DNA from: Methanobacterium sp.
GTDB lineage: Archaea; Methanobacteriota; Methanobacteria; Methanobacteriales; Methanobacteriaceae
Reading direction: 5' to 3'
Assembly: GCA_018263005.1 (NCBI GenBank)
Contig: JADFDH010000005.1
Coordinates: forward strand, 1 to 64,000
Length of the DNA: 64,000 nucleotides
Shown: positions 28,328 to 37,740 of the stretch, in pieces
How the letters are laid out: the number at the start of each line of letters is the position of its first letter
How positions within the stretch are numbered: the first letter of the stretch is position 1
Notes under the pieces: model-generated
Told to the model about the DNA's origin: nothing
The model's input: the letters and a program-made list of their open reading frames with translations, nothing else
The model's database searches: none
Program-made: the position numbers and the translations under genes

Positions 28328-28550
28328 TAATTATAATATGTGTTGGTAGGATGAAAAGGCATATTAGGTTCAATTAGTCATGTATTGAAAAATCTGTCTA
28401 AAATTTTTTTGTAATACAAACTTTTAATATTCCAGAAGATAAACTCAACAAATATAATGAATGCATTTCTTATTTAGATAAAAAAATGTAAAAGTAAAAA
28501 AAAAATTTTTGATCACGAATTTATTTAATTTGATAAATGGAGGAATTGAT

Positions 28551-29435
28551 TTGGTACTACATGGAACAGAAATTTTAAAAAAAGGATTTGCCAAGATGAC
28601 TAAAGGCGGCGTTATAATGGACGTGGTAAACGCGGAACAGGCTGAAATCGCTGAAAATGCAGGTGCTGTCTCAGTGATGGCTTTAGAAAAAGTACCGGCC
28701 GATATAAGAGCTTCTGGTGGCGTGGCACGTATGGCAGATCCTGCGAAGGTTACAGAGATCATCGAAGCGGTCTCCATTCCAGTGATGGCCAAGGTAAGAA
28801 TAGGTCATTTTGTGGAAGCACAGATTCTAGAAACTCTAGGAGTGGATATGATCGATGAAAGTGAAGTTCTAACCCCAGCAGATGAAAAATATCATATAGA
28901 TAAAAAGAAATTTACCATACCATTCGTATGCGGAGCCCGTAATCTTGGAGAGGCATTACGCCGTATAGATGAAGGAGCAGCGATGATCCGAACGAAAGGC
29001 GAGGCAGGAACTGGTAATATTGTAGAAGCAGTGCGTCATATGCGCATGATAATGGGTGGCATACGCGAACTACAGAATAAGGATGAAGAGGAGTTCTGGA
29101 GTTTAGCAAGGGAAATTGAATCACCACTTGAATTGGTTAAAGAAACAGCTAAATTAAAAAGATTGCCAGTGGTAAATTTCGCGGCAGGGGGAGTTGCAAC
29201 ACCAGCAGATGCAGCATTAATGATGCAGCTTGGATCTGATGGTGTATTTGTAGGTTCAGGGATATTCAAATCAGAAAATCCAGAACTGATCGCCAAAGCC
29301 ATTGTAGAAGCCACAGCACACTATGATGATGCTGAAGTTCTGGCTGATGTATCTAAGGATCTGGGAAAGGCCATGCCCGGTTTGGATATGGGTGAAATAC
29401 CCGAATCTGAGAGATTACAGAACCGTGGCTGGTAG
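28551..29435 (+). CDS. pdxS: Pyridoxal 5'-phosphate synthase lyase subunit PdxS
   Basis: A 294-residue synthase subunit making PLP from ribose 5-phosphate, glyceraldehyde 3-phosphate and ammonia delivered by PdxT. It starts [20 protein letters not shown], and has the catalytic lysine regions [15 protein letters not shown] and [20 protein letters not shown] plus the phosphate loop [18 protein letters not shown] at 28551 behind GGAGG (28539-28543) fits the family N terminus; a longer frame upstream reads into non-conserved residues. Its partner pdxT is 13 kb away at the head of the glutamate synthase operon. Confidence 0.96.
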   Translation: MVLHGTEILKKGFAKMTKGGVIMDVVNAEQAEIAENAGAVSVMALEKVPADIRASGGVARMADPAKVTEIIEAVSIPVMAKVRIGHFVEAQILETLGVDMIDESEVLTPADEKYHIDKKKFTIPFVCGARNLGEALRRIDEGAAMIRTKGEAGTGNIVEAVRHMRMIMGGIRELQNKDEEEFWSLAREIESPLELVKETAKLKRLPVVNFAAGGVATPADAALMMQLGSDGVFVGSGIFKSENPELIAKAIVEATAHYDDAEVLADVSKDLGKAMPGLDMGEIPESERLQNRGW

Positions 29436-29507
29436 TATTGGTTCCATTCAATGGTAAAGATCTGAATATTTATCTACTCTTGGCTAAATGCAACTAAAAA
29501 AAGTATT

Positions 29508-29548
29508 AGACCTTTTTTTAGGTCAGAAAAATAGAAATTTTATTTTTT
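29508..29548. terminator. Hairpin plus T-rich tract after pdxS
   Basis: GACCT (29508-29512) and AGGTC (29520-29524) form a short stem around a T7 loop, followed by a T-rich tract at 29538-29548. Located between the pdxS stop and the convergent small gene, it may end transcription from either side. Confidence 0.4.
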
Positions 29549-29580
29549 TTATTATTACTTAATTATTTTTAATCCTTAGC

Positions 29581-29724
29581 TTATAGGACTTGTATTCCAC
29601 TTACATTGGGATTAACCACGTTGGATGGTGTGAGATTCGGTGGTGTGGAAGAGCCCATAAATAAATAAATTCCTAATAAAATCAACAAGACCAATATTAT
29701 TACTAAGATTATTCTTTTATCCAT
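29581..29724 (-). CDS. Small single-pass membrane protein (47 aa)
   Basis: A 47-residue frame starting MDKRIILVIILVLLILLGIY, giving one transmembrane helix right after a basic N terminus, then a Pro/Asn/Ser-rich tail ending VSGIQVL. AAGGAATGAT stands before the ATG, the expected ribosome-binding style. It is placed upstream-convergent to pdxS and codirectional with the pseudomurein hydrolase gene, whose stop lies 150 bases upstream of its start. Function unknown; perhaps an envelope peptide. Confidence 0.6.
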   Translation of the reverse strand: MDKRIILVIILVLLILLGIYLFMGSSTPPNLTPSNVVNPNVSGIQVL

Positions 29725-29876
29725 TGTATCATTCCTTAAAGTTAAGCGTTTTCCTTATAACATTGATAAAATTAATAATGAGATTTATAATAAGTTTTTC
29801 TATTATTTATCAGTGAATAAAAACATTTCAATTTTATTAAAAAAATAAAAGATATTAGGGAGCTATATTTAACTCT

Positions 29877-31418
29877 CTAATTATTAAATAGGGGCATTAT
29901 AGGGCTTGTTGCTTTGCCATTGTCTAACATCCACTGTATCCGGTTCTGCAGTTCGCTTAAGGTTACCTCATGTATGGCGACACCCACATCGTTCACTGAA
30001 AATGTGCCTTTACCATTATAGGATGAATCACCCAGACGTATCATTCCTGTTTGCATGTTTATACCAGTTATCAGTACGTAATGTGTTCCATAAGTGTCTA
30101 ACCAGGAGTGTACTCTGACAATAACTGGTATTCCTTGACTTATGTAATTGGCAATTACGTTCCAGCTGGTGAATTTTTCCATGGTTAAGGAGAAGTTAGT
30201 GCCGTAGGCTGCATTAACAGCGTTAACTGCTGCGATCATACCGTTTTGTGATGTACCGGTGTTGGAGTTTGAACTGGCAGCATTAGCCAGCCAACTTTCA
30301 CTTACTTTTGCGAAGTCATAACTGGATAGGGCCATCATCAGTGATGAAGGACCGCAGGTGTAATCAGTGGTTTGATGGTGATATGTGTAATGTGATAATG
30401 AAATCCATCCTAAGGTACTGGGCCAGGGATAGGCGGTTACATAGTTAGGCAGTCTATTATTTGTAGTGTAAAAAGCCAGTACTTTGCTGAAGTTGTATAC
30501 CAGATTTTCATAGCTTATGGTTCCCAGAGTACAGCTTAAGCTGCCTGGTGCTTTTCCAGTGGAGTTGATAGTGCTTTTAGTGCTCTGTGCCAGGTTTATG
30601 AATTCTGATTTAGTTAACTTACCAATCTTCATATTTTCTGTACTAGAGAGGGGACTGTTCACGTTTTGAAGGTTTACTGATGGTTTAGTTCCGCTGTTTA
30701 TGTTGATCAGGTTACTGATCATCAATTGTAAAAATTGGGGCACACTTACTTGGACGTTGTTAACGGTAACGTAATTGGGCAGTTTAGAATTGAGATCAAT
30801 ATATGTTTTTAAACTGGATGCGGCGGTGTTTATTTGGGCACTGGTAAATGATGTTGGGGTTACAGGATCAACGGGGTCTTCTTTTATGATTGATGATTTG
30901 CTAACGCTAACATAGTTGGGTAAGCGGTTATTGGTGGAGTAGAAGGCTAGAATTTTGCTGAAGTTGTATACCAGGTTGTCGAAGCCCATGGTTCCTAATG
31001 TGCAGGTAATGCTGCCCGGTGCTTTTCCAGTGGTGTCTATAGTACTTCCTATACTTTGGGATAGGGTTAAGTACTCTGATTTGGTTAAACTACCTGTTTT
31101 GAAATTATCTGTGGTGCTGATTGGTTCATTTACTGTTTCAAGGTTTACTGATGGTTTAGTTCCGCTGTTGATGTTCTTGAGATTGGTAACCATCAGGTCT
31201 AAAAATTGGGGCATGGTTACTTGATTGTTGTTGATGGTAACGTATTCTGGTAATTCATGGTTGGTATCAACATAACTTTTCACAGTAGATGATGCTGTGT
31301 TGATCTGGACGCTGGTTATGCTGATGGTGGTTGTACTCTCCACTGCAAAGGCGCTTTGACTTAAGGATAAGGTCAGTGTTATGAATAATATGAGAAATAT
31401 TAGTTTTTTGTTTATTAT
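29877..31418 (-). CDS. Secreted pseudomurein-binding cysteine peptidase (probable pseudomurein hydrolase)
   Basis: From the only in-frame GTG (31343) it has 488 residues: two copies of an about 140-residue unit (12-147 and 168-304), each with pseudomurein-binding repeats (YVDTNHELPEYVTINN- and STNNRLPNYVSV-like), then a C39-like peptidase domain with TDYTCGPSSLMMA (Cys330), GTHYVLITG (His421) and LGDSS (Asp439), a Cys-His-Asp triad. In-frame bases upstream encode INKKLIFLILFITLTLSL then SQSAFA, a clear signal peptide, preceded by GGAGGTG. The only codons at the start position are ATA ATA (31418-31413), so initiation at ATA is proposed. Likely cell-wall remodelling or autolysis. Confidence 0.85.
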   Translation of the reverse strand: MINKKLIFLILFITLTLSLSQSAFAVESTTTISITSVQINTASSTVKSYVDTNHELPEYVTINNNQVTMPQFLDLMVTNLKNINSGTKPSVNLETVNEPISTTDNFKTGSLTKSEYLTLSQSIGSTIDTTGKAPGSITCTLGTMGFDNLVYNFSKILAFYSTNNRLPNYVSVSKSSIIKEDPVDPVTPTSFTSAQINTAASSLKTYIDLNSKLPNYVTVNNVQVSVPQFLQLMISNLININSGTKPSVNLQNVNSPLSSTENMKIGKLTKSEFINLAQSTKSTINSTGKAPGSLSCTLGTISYENLVYNFSKVLAFYTTNNRLPNYVTAYPWPSTLGWISLSHYTYHHQTTDYTCGPSSLMMALSSYDFAKVSESWLANAASSNSNTGTSQNGMIAAVNAVNAAYGTNFSLTMEKFTSWNVIANYISQGIPVIVRVHSWLDTYGTHYVLITGINMQTGMIRLGDSSYNGKGTFSVNDVGVAIHEVTLSELQNRIQWMLDNGKATSPIMPLFNN

Positions 31419-31579
31419 TTTTCCACCTCCAAGATTATTTTAAATATAAAATGTTATTATGTAAAAAATAACTCTTATAAGTTAAATATTTAAATATTAC
31501 TAAAAAAATTTTCTTTTTCACTAATTTTTAGTGATAAGATAGAGAGATATGGTTATTTTTTTGTGAAGATAATTTTTTC

Positions 31580-32362
31580 TTATTTATAAAGTTGCTGATG
31601 TTCCGGACAGAAATAGGTGGTCCGACCGGCTATTTTCATAATTTCTAGGGCCCCTCCCTGGGGACATTCTCCCTTAGGATGGCGGTGGGGTAGTAAAAAT
31701 GAAGGGGGTAAACTGTAAGGTTTATCCTGATATTCTATTGCTTCATTTAAAACCATCCTCATTTTATGGTATATTTCTTTCAGTTTTTCCTTATCCAGCT
31801 TATCAGCTTTACTTAGGGGATGGATGTTGCTTTGATATAATATTTCATCTGCGTAGAGATTGCCAATTCCAGCGATAAAATTCTGGTTCATTAAAAGAGG
31901 TTTAATAAGGCCTTTTCTTCTGGTGATTAAGTTTTTGAATGTTTGATAATCTATCTCCAGAGCGTCTGGTCCTAAATTCTTATCCTGAAGGAATATATCT
32001 GGTTGTTTGGTTAACCATACCTTCCCAAATTTCCTCATATCATCAAAAGCAAGTTTATAATCATTTTTGAAGGTTAATAATAACCGAATATGAGAACTAC
32101 CCTCATTTTTGAAGTATTTAAGATAACCTGTCATTCCAAAGTGTAAAATGAGAAAATAATCATTAAACAGATGGGTGAAAAGATATTTTCCATAGCGGTT
32201 GCTTTCAACAAATACTTGACCTAGCAATTTATCTTCCAAATCTGCTTCAGAAACATCCACCAGAATTTCAGGGCTTTTAATCTCCACACTCTCTATTTCC
32301 TGATTTAAAGAAGTAGAATCAAAATAACGTTTGAATATTTCAACACTGGGCAGTTCAGGCAT
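31580..32362 (-). CDS. Formamidopyrimidine-DNA glycosylase-like protein
   Basis: A 260-residue Fpg/Nei-family base-excision repair enzyme. The N terminus MPELPSVEIFKRYF supplies Pro1 (catalytic amine) and Glu2; SNRYGKYLFTHL and LHFGMTGYL hold the lysine and void-filling residues; GIGNLYADEILYQSNIHPLS is the helix-two-turn-helix. The C-terminal zinc finger is atypical: ECPQGG replaces the second Cys by Gly and CPEHQ replaces the fourth by His. GGAGGTTGT precedes the ATG. It should excise oxidised purines or pyrimidines. Confidence 0.92.
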   Translation of the reverse strand: MPELPSVEIFKRYFDSTSLNQEIESVEIKSPEILVDVSEADLEDKLLGQVFVESNRYGKYLFTHLFNDYFLILHFGMTGYLKYFKNEGSSHIRLLLTFKNDYKLAFDDMRKFGKVWLTKQPDIFLQDKNLGPDALEIDYQTFKNLITRRKGLIKPLLMNQNFIAGIGNLYADEILYQSNIHPLSKADKLDKEKLKEIYHKMRMVLNEAIEYQDKPYSLPPSFLLPHRHPKGECPQGGALEIMKIAGRTTYFCPEHQQLYK

Positions 32363-32560
32363 GATACAACCTCCTAAGTATAGATCATATGAACATGGAT
32401 TTAATTTTTACACTTCTTAAATGAGTTCATCATCTGTTTTATATGATTTATTTTCAGAAATAATCAAAATTTAGGATTTAAAAAAGATTTTAATTAAAAG
32501 ATAATTAACAATTGTTTAGAAAAATAACATTGGAATGATGGTTAATATTTTCAAGATTAT

Positions 32561-32707
32561 TTAACCATTGATGAATTTTAAAGTTTTTTCTGGATTCTCA
32601 ATAAGATATTCTAGATTGCCTCCGCAAACGCATTGAAAATTTCGTAGATTTTCACTAGTATCTAATTGATATTTTTTCCCACAGTCCTTACAATTAACAA
32701 TATTCAA
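32561..32707 (-). CDS. Small zinc-ribbon protein (48 aa)
   Basis: A TTG-started 48-residue protein with two CxxC knuckles: VNCKDCGKKYQL and FQCVCGGNLEYL, spaced as in small rubredoxin-like zinc ribbons of Methanobacteriales. GGGGAG is found seven bases upstream of the TTG at 32705-32707. Such peptides may bind nucleic acid or protein partners; the role is unknown. A 9-bp inverted repeat lies just upstream. Confidence 0.75.
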   Translation of the reverse strand: MNIVNCKDCGKKYQLDTSENLRNFQCVCGGNLEYLIENPEKTLKFING

Positions 32708-32731
32708 TAAATCACTCCCCAATAATGATAT

Positions 32732-32764
32732 TATGAAGGTGAAAGGATAAATAAAACCTTCATA
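32732..32764. promoter_or_regulatory. Inverted repeat in zinc-ribbon gene promoter
   Basis: TATGAAGGT (32732-32740) and ACCTTCATA (32756-32764) form a perfect 9-bp inverted repeat around a 15-base AT-rich spacer that reads TTTTATTTATCC on the minus strand and could hold the TATA box. It starts 25 bases upstream of the zinc-ribbon start, a position suited to a repressor operator. Confidence 0.4.
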
Positions 32765-33027
32765 TATTATTGAATGTCTAAAATTAGTTAATTTTGATAT
32801 TATTTAAAGTTATCATTATTCTCAGATAATCTTTTAATCTATTGATGTTATTGATTACTTATTTTTAGATTTAATATCCATTTAAGTGCTATATTTCACT
32901 AAATAGAATTATACATTAACTTTTTTGTGCAAAATTGCATAAATAAAAAAATAATAGAAAATATATAGGGGCGATAAAAATAGTGGAAAATTATAAAATT
33001 TAAGATATTATTTCTATCCTTTCTTAT
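32765..33027. other. AT-rich intergenic stretch
   Basis: No gene, RNA or clear repeat is visible apart from a short palindrome TGCAAAATTGCA at 32928-32939. It is the region downstream of the MBL-fold hydrolase and probably contains its terminator. Confidence 0.4.
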
Positions 33028-33714
33028 TCACCTGTTATTTCTTAAAAATATCTCATGTTTTTCATTGGCATTTTCTAAGGCTTTATCAATATCTTCCTCT
33101 ACATTTTCCGATAGTGCACCATGTCCTGGTAGTAGTAGGTCAATTTTCATGGTGTTGAGTCGGGCCAGAGAATTGATATATTCACCATAGCTTCCTGAAC
33201 TGGATATGTTTGATATGGTGCCCTGGGCAAATACAGTGTCCCCGGAGATTAAAACCTTCTTTCGGGGTTCGTAGATACACAGTGATCCAGAGGTATGTCC
33301 GGGAGTATGTAAGATTTTCAAAAACCAGTCACCCAGGTCCAGAACATTAAGATTTTCTAACCATAAATGCACATGATAACCTGTGGGATCTTCTCCATGG
33401 GCCCTGCAGAGTAGCACTTCATCATCAGCTGACACTATCTTAGTACCGGCATAGCGATGGGTGGAGATAGGTACTGTATTTTGTAAGTGACGGTTGGCTC
33501 CAAAGTGATCCACATGTTCGTGAGTGTTTAAAACCATATTCAGATGGGAAATATTCAGTCCTATCTTTTCTAGATCTCTTTGTAGGATTTGAAAATTTTC
33601 ATTTATCCCTGGATCTATTAATATGTTCATTTTCTCTCCAATAATTAGATAAGACTTACAACTGGGTTTTTTAGTCTTTAGAAGGTATAAATTGGGGATT
33701 ATTTCAGTATACAT
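33028..33714 (-). CDS. MBL-fold metallo-hydrolase
   Basis: About 228 residues of metallo-beta-lactamase fold. The metal-binding HxHxDH motif appears as NTHEHVDHFGAN, followed by HTPGHTSGSLCIY, LISGDTVFAQG and LLPGHGALS. This is the glyoxalase-II-like/general hydrolase group; the substrate is unknown. The ATG at 33714 (MYTEIIPNLYLL) fits the family start, with an upstream ATG at 33726 also possible. It lies downstream of the nitrogen island and has its own promoter. Confidence 0.88.
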   Translation of the reverse strand: MYTEIIPNLYLLKTKKPSCKSYLIIGEKMNILIDPGINENFQILQRDLEKIGLNISHLNMVLNTHEHVDHFGANRHLQNTVPISTHRYAGTKIVSADDEVLLCRAHGEDPTGYHVHLWLENLNVLDLGDWFLKILHTPGHTSGSLCIYEPRKKVLISGDTVFAQGTISNISSSGSYGEYINSLARLNTMKIDLLLPGHGALSENVEEDIDKALENANEKHEIFLRNNR

Positions 33715-33832
33715 AAATATACACATTAAAAATTTGTTTTATGAAGATTTAATTTGAATACAAAATAAACAAGGGGTAAAAAAATAAAAAAGGGGGGTAT
33801 AGTTTTTATTTCTATTAGAGGTTTCTTTTAAA

Positions 33833-34177
<345 letters not shown>

Positions 34178-34194
34178 TCACATCCTATCTTTTA

Positions 34195-35418
34195 TTATAT
34201 CCTATAACCTGTTTCTTCGTGCAAATTGGTGTCCAGACCGTCTATTTCTTGTTTCTCATCAACCCTTAGACCTAATGTTAGATCGATTATTTTACCTAAT
34301 ATCAGGGTAACTACGAAGCTGTAACCTGCTACAGCGGCTACGGCTATTATTTGGGTGATAATTTGTCCGGGGTTTCCATAAAATGCTCCGGTTCCCAGGG
34401 CATTGATGAATGGAGCTGCAAACAGACCTGTTGCCAGGGCTCCCCATAGACCAGACATACCGTGAATACCGAACACATCTAGGGCATCATCGTATCCTAG
34501 TTTGGATTTCAGATAACTGATGGCAAAGTAGGATACAAAACTGGTTACTAAACCTATTAAAACTGCCGCTTGCACGGTTACAAAACCAGCAGCTGGAGTT
34601 ATAGCAACTAAACCAGCTACTGCTCCGGATATTGCACCTAATAATGTTGGTTTCCCTGTTTTAAGGTAGTCTATGAGTATCCAGGATATCATAGCAGCTG
34701 CGGCTGCGGTGTTGGTTACTAGGAATGCTGAACCAGCCAGCCCACCTGCGGTTAATGCTGAACCTGCGTTGAATCCGAACCAGCCGAACCATAAAAGGGC
34801 GGCACCTATTACTGAGTAACCCAGGTTGTGGGGTAGTAGATTGGTATCTTTTCTTTTACCCAGTAGCAGGACCAGTGCTAGGGCTGCTACACCAGAGTTG
34901 ATGTGTACTACTGTTCCTCCGGCGAAGTCCAGTGCACCCATCTGGAATAACCATCCGCCTCCCCATACCCAGTGGGCGATGGGAATGTACACTAGTGAGA
35001 TCCAGAGGACTACGAAGGCCATCCAACTGGAGAATTTCATTCTTCCTACTATTGCACCTGAGATCAGGGCTATGGTTATGGCTGCGAAGGTCATTTGGAA
35101 GGCTATATATACATATTCGGGTATAGTAGGTGCTAATGCGGCTAATTGGTCCACTCCCACACCAAGGAACATGTTAGCCGGGCTTCCTATGAATCCCATT
35201 ATGTCTCCACCGAATGCCAAGGGATATCCATAAAGTACCCATATGATGCTGGTAATTGCGAAAGCAATCAGGGACATGAACATGGTATTTAATACGTTTA
35301 TTTTTTTGGTGAGACCGCCGTAGAATAATGCTACACCAGGCACGGTCATGAGCACTACTAGTGCTGTGGAGATTAGCATCCAGGCTGTGTCACCTGAGTT
35401 GAGAATTGCGTCTGCCAT
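34195..35418 (-). CDS. amt: Ammonium transporter Amt (copy 1)
   Basis: A 407-residue Amt/Mep/Rh channel with 11 predicted membrane helices. The signature [27 protein letters not shown] includes the first pore histidine, and [16 protein letters not shown] the second. The C-terminal tail ([20 protein letters not shown]) is the cytosolic GlnK-interaction element. It is cotranscribed with glnK copy 1. A long leader of about 190 bases separates the start from the operator. Confidence 0.96.
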   Translation of the reverse strand: MADAILNSGDTAWMLISTALVVLMTVPGVALFYGGLTKKINVLNTMFMSLIAFAITSIIWVLYGYPLAFGGDIMGFIGSPANMFLGVGVDQLAALAPTIPEYVYIAFQMTFAAITIALISGAIVGRMKFSSWMAFVVLWISLVYIPIAHWVWGGGWLFQMGALDFAGGTVVHINSGVAALALVLLLGKRKDTNLLPHNLGYSVIGAALLWFGWFGFNAGSALTAGGLAGSAFLVTNTAAAAAMISWILIDYLKTGKPTLLGAISGAVAGLVAITPAAGFVTVQAAVLIGLVTSFVSYFAISYLKSKLGYDDALDVFGIHGMSGLWGALATGLFAAPFINALGTGAFYGNPGQIITQIIAVAAVAGYSFVVTLILGKIIDLTLGLRVDEKQEIDGLDTNLHEETGYRI

Positions 35419-35784
35419 AATTTTTTTCCTCCAATTAATTGTTTAATCAATTTTTTTATCAATATTTTTTATTAAAATTATTAATTTTTGATTTAAAGTT
35501 TTTAAATGTATTATTTTTATTTTTTATCTATTTTCAGTCTTTTTTTATATATTTTATTTGTAAGTCCCTGGTTTCATGATGTTCACCTCGTAATTTAAAT
35601 GAGCGGATATCGGAAACATACTTCCGGTAATAGAAGTTTATTTTGATTACTTATAAAGTTTTCGATCGTTTAAAAAAATCAGTAAAAATTTAATATAAAT
35701 TAACAAATTAACTAAAATTTATGAAATATTTTCATAAAAAAAATAAGAATACTAAAAAATTAAAAAATAAATATAGATAATCTA
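35419..35784. promoter_or_regulatory. amt1 promoter and leader region
   Basis: 366 bases with no gene. Reading the minus strand, a TATA-like AACTTTATAAGTAA (35650-35661) is followed about 30 bases later by the NrpR-like site, then by an AT-rich leader of some 190 bases to the amt start with a GGAGGAAAA ribosome-binding site. The distal part (35685-35784) is the 3' region of glnK copy 2 and probably its terminator. Confidence 0.6.
35611..35626. promoter_or_regulatory. NrpR-like operator, amt1-glnK1
   Basis: CGGAAACATACTTCCG: the GGAA-N6-TTCC consensus bound by the methanogen nitrogen repressor NrpR, extended by one flanking pair. It lies just downstream of the predicted transcription start, where bound repressor would block RNA polymerase. 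2-oxoglutarate should release it under nitrogen limitation. Confidence 0.8.
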
Positions 35785-36150
<366 letters not shown>

Positions 36151-36205
36151 TTATGATCCATTAGATACTGGATGTATTTAAACATTTTTTTTCTATCATG
36201 GGATA

Positions 36206-37438
36206 TCAGTTTAATCTATAACCGGATTCTTCGTGTAAATGAATGTCCAGACCAGCAATTTCATGTTCATCTTTAACCCGTAGACCGATGGTTTTATCTA
36301 TGGCTTTACCAATGATTAAGGTCATTATTAAAGAATAAGCACCTATGGCCACAATTGCTAAAAGTTGAATACCCAATTGGGATGGATTTCCAAAGAATAA
36401 ACCCCCTTTAATAACTCCATTAATTGCTGAAGTGGCGAAAAGTCCTGCACCTATGGTTCCAATTACACCACAAACCCCATGGATCCCGAATACATCAAGT
36501 GCATCATCATAACCGAAACGAGGTTTAATATATGAAACAGCCAAATAACCAATGATTCCTGCTGCAAAGCCTATAATTAAAGCAGATGTGAAGTTCACAT
36601 ATCCTGATGCGGGTGTTATAGCTGCAAGACCAGCTACAGCTCCTGATAAAGCACCAAGAAGGGTGGGTTTACCTGTTTTCAATTTATCCATAAGTATCCA
36701 GGTTAACATTCCTATAGCAGCTGATGTATTGGTTACGATCATGGCAGATACGGCTAAGTTGGTTGCTCCTAACGCTGATCCGGCGTTAAATCCGAACCAA
36801 CCAAACCATAAAAGGCCAGTACCGATTACAGTATATCCTAAATGGTGCGGTAATAATTTAGCATTTTTCCTGACACCCATTAACAAAACCAATGCAAGAG
36901 CTGCCATACCACAGTTAAGGTGTACTACCAGTCCACCGGCAAAGTCCAAAACACCAAGTTGGTATAACCATCCCCCTCCCCAGACCCAGTGGGCTATGGG
37001 TAAGTAGACCAGTGTCAACCATACTGGGATGAAGGCCAACCATGCTGAAAACTTCATTCTCTCAACGATCGCACCAGATATAAGTGCTACAGTTATTGCG
37101 GCAAATGTCATTTGAAAAATTGCAAAAAGAGATTTTGGTATAGTAGGAGCGTAATTAGATAATAAATTTGATTCTAATATGCCGTTGAAGAAGGGATTGG
37201 TCAATGTTCCCATAAATCCTATCATATCCTGTCCAAATACGATATCATAACCATAAACAAACCATAAAATGCTTACAATTGCAAAAGATATAAATGAAAG
37301 AAATATTGTATTTAAAACATTTTCTCTCCTGATCAGCCCTCCATAGAAGAGTGCTAGACCGGGTATTGTCATCAAAATTACTAATGCTGTTGATATCAGC
37401 ATCCAAGCTGTATCTCCCGAGTTAAGAATTGGATCCAT
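36206..37438 (-). CDS. amt: Ammonium transporter Amt (copy 2)
   Basis: About 410 residues, 11 membrane helices, with [27 protein letters not shown] and [16 protein letters not shown] carrying the two pore histidines and a GlnK-interacting tail ([20 protein letters not shown]). AAGGAGG overlaps the first codons of an upstream ATG at 37459, so the ATG at 37438 ([13 protein letters not shown]) is the true start, matching copy 1 ([14 protein letters not shown]). It is the first gene of the second amt-glnK unit. Confidence 0.96.
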   Translation of the reverse strand: MDPILNSGDTAWMLISTALVILMTIPGLALFYGGLIRRENVLNTIFLSFISFAIVSILWFVYGYDIVFGQDMIGFMGTLTNPFFNGILESNLLSNYAPTIPKSLFAIFQMTFAAITVALISGAIVERMKFSAWLAFIPVWLTLVYLPIAHWVWGGGWLYQLGVLDFAGGLVVHLNCGMAALALVLLMGVRKNAKLLPHHLGYTVIGTGLLWFGWFGFNAGSALGATNLAVSAMIVTNTSAAIGMLTWILMDKLKTGKPTLLGALSGAVAGLAAITPASGYVNFTSALIIGFAAGIIGYLAVSYIKPRFGYDDALDVFGIHGVCGVIGTIGAGLFATSAINGVIKGGLFFGNPSQLGIQLLAIVAIGAYSLIMTLIIGKAIDKTIGLRVKDEHEIAGLDIHLHEESGYRLN

Positions 37439-37593
37439 AATGGTTTCCTCCTTATTCATATTGATCTACTATAATTCTAAAAAACGATTTATAAGAGACT
37501 AATGATTATTTTTAGCTTATAGAACCGTTATTTAAACAATTTATTATATTTCATTGACTTTGGTGGTATGGTATTGCTCCCTAAAAGGATAAA

Positions 37594-37607
37594 GGAAACA
37601 TACTTCC
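37594..37607. promoter_or_regulatory. NrpR-like operator, amt2-glnK2
   Basis: GGAAACATACTTCC has the same GGAA-N6-TTCC core and the identical spacer ACATAC as the amt1 site. A TATA-like TATTATATAT (minus strand, 37631-37640) lies about 30 bases upstream of it, so the operator again overlaps the predicted start of transcription. It is about 155 bases before the amt2 start. Confidence 0.8.
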
Positions 37608-37740
37608 GTTAGATTTTGTTGATTTTTGTAATATATAATACTTACGATGAAAAACAAAATCAAAAAAAGAAACATTTAGATAAATAATCTGTGAAAATAA
37701 ATAGAAATTAATAAAAAATAAGAAAAGAAGAAATATCAAA

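Noticed and set aside
29436..29580. Riboswitch or RNA gene after pdxS
   Set aside because: Only a 5-bp stem around a T7 loop with T-runs is seen, better explained by termination.
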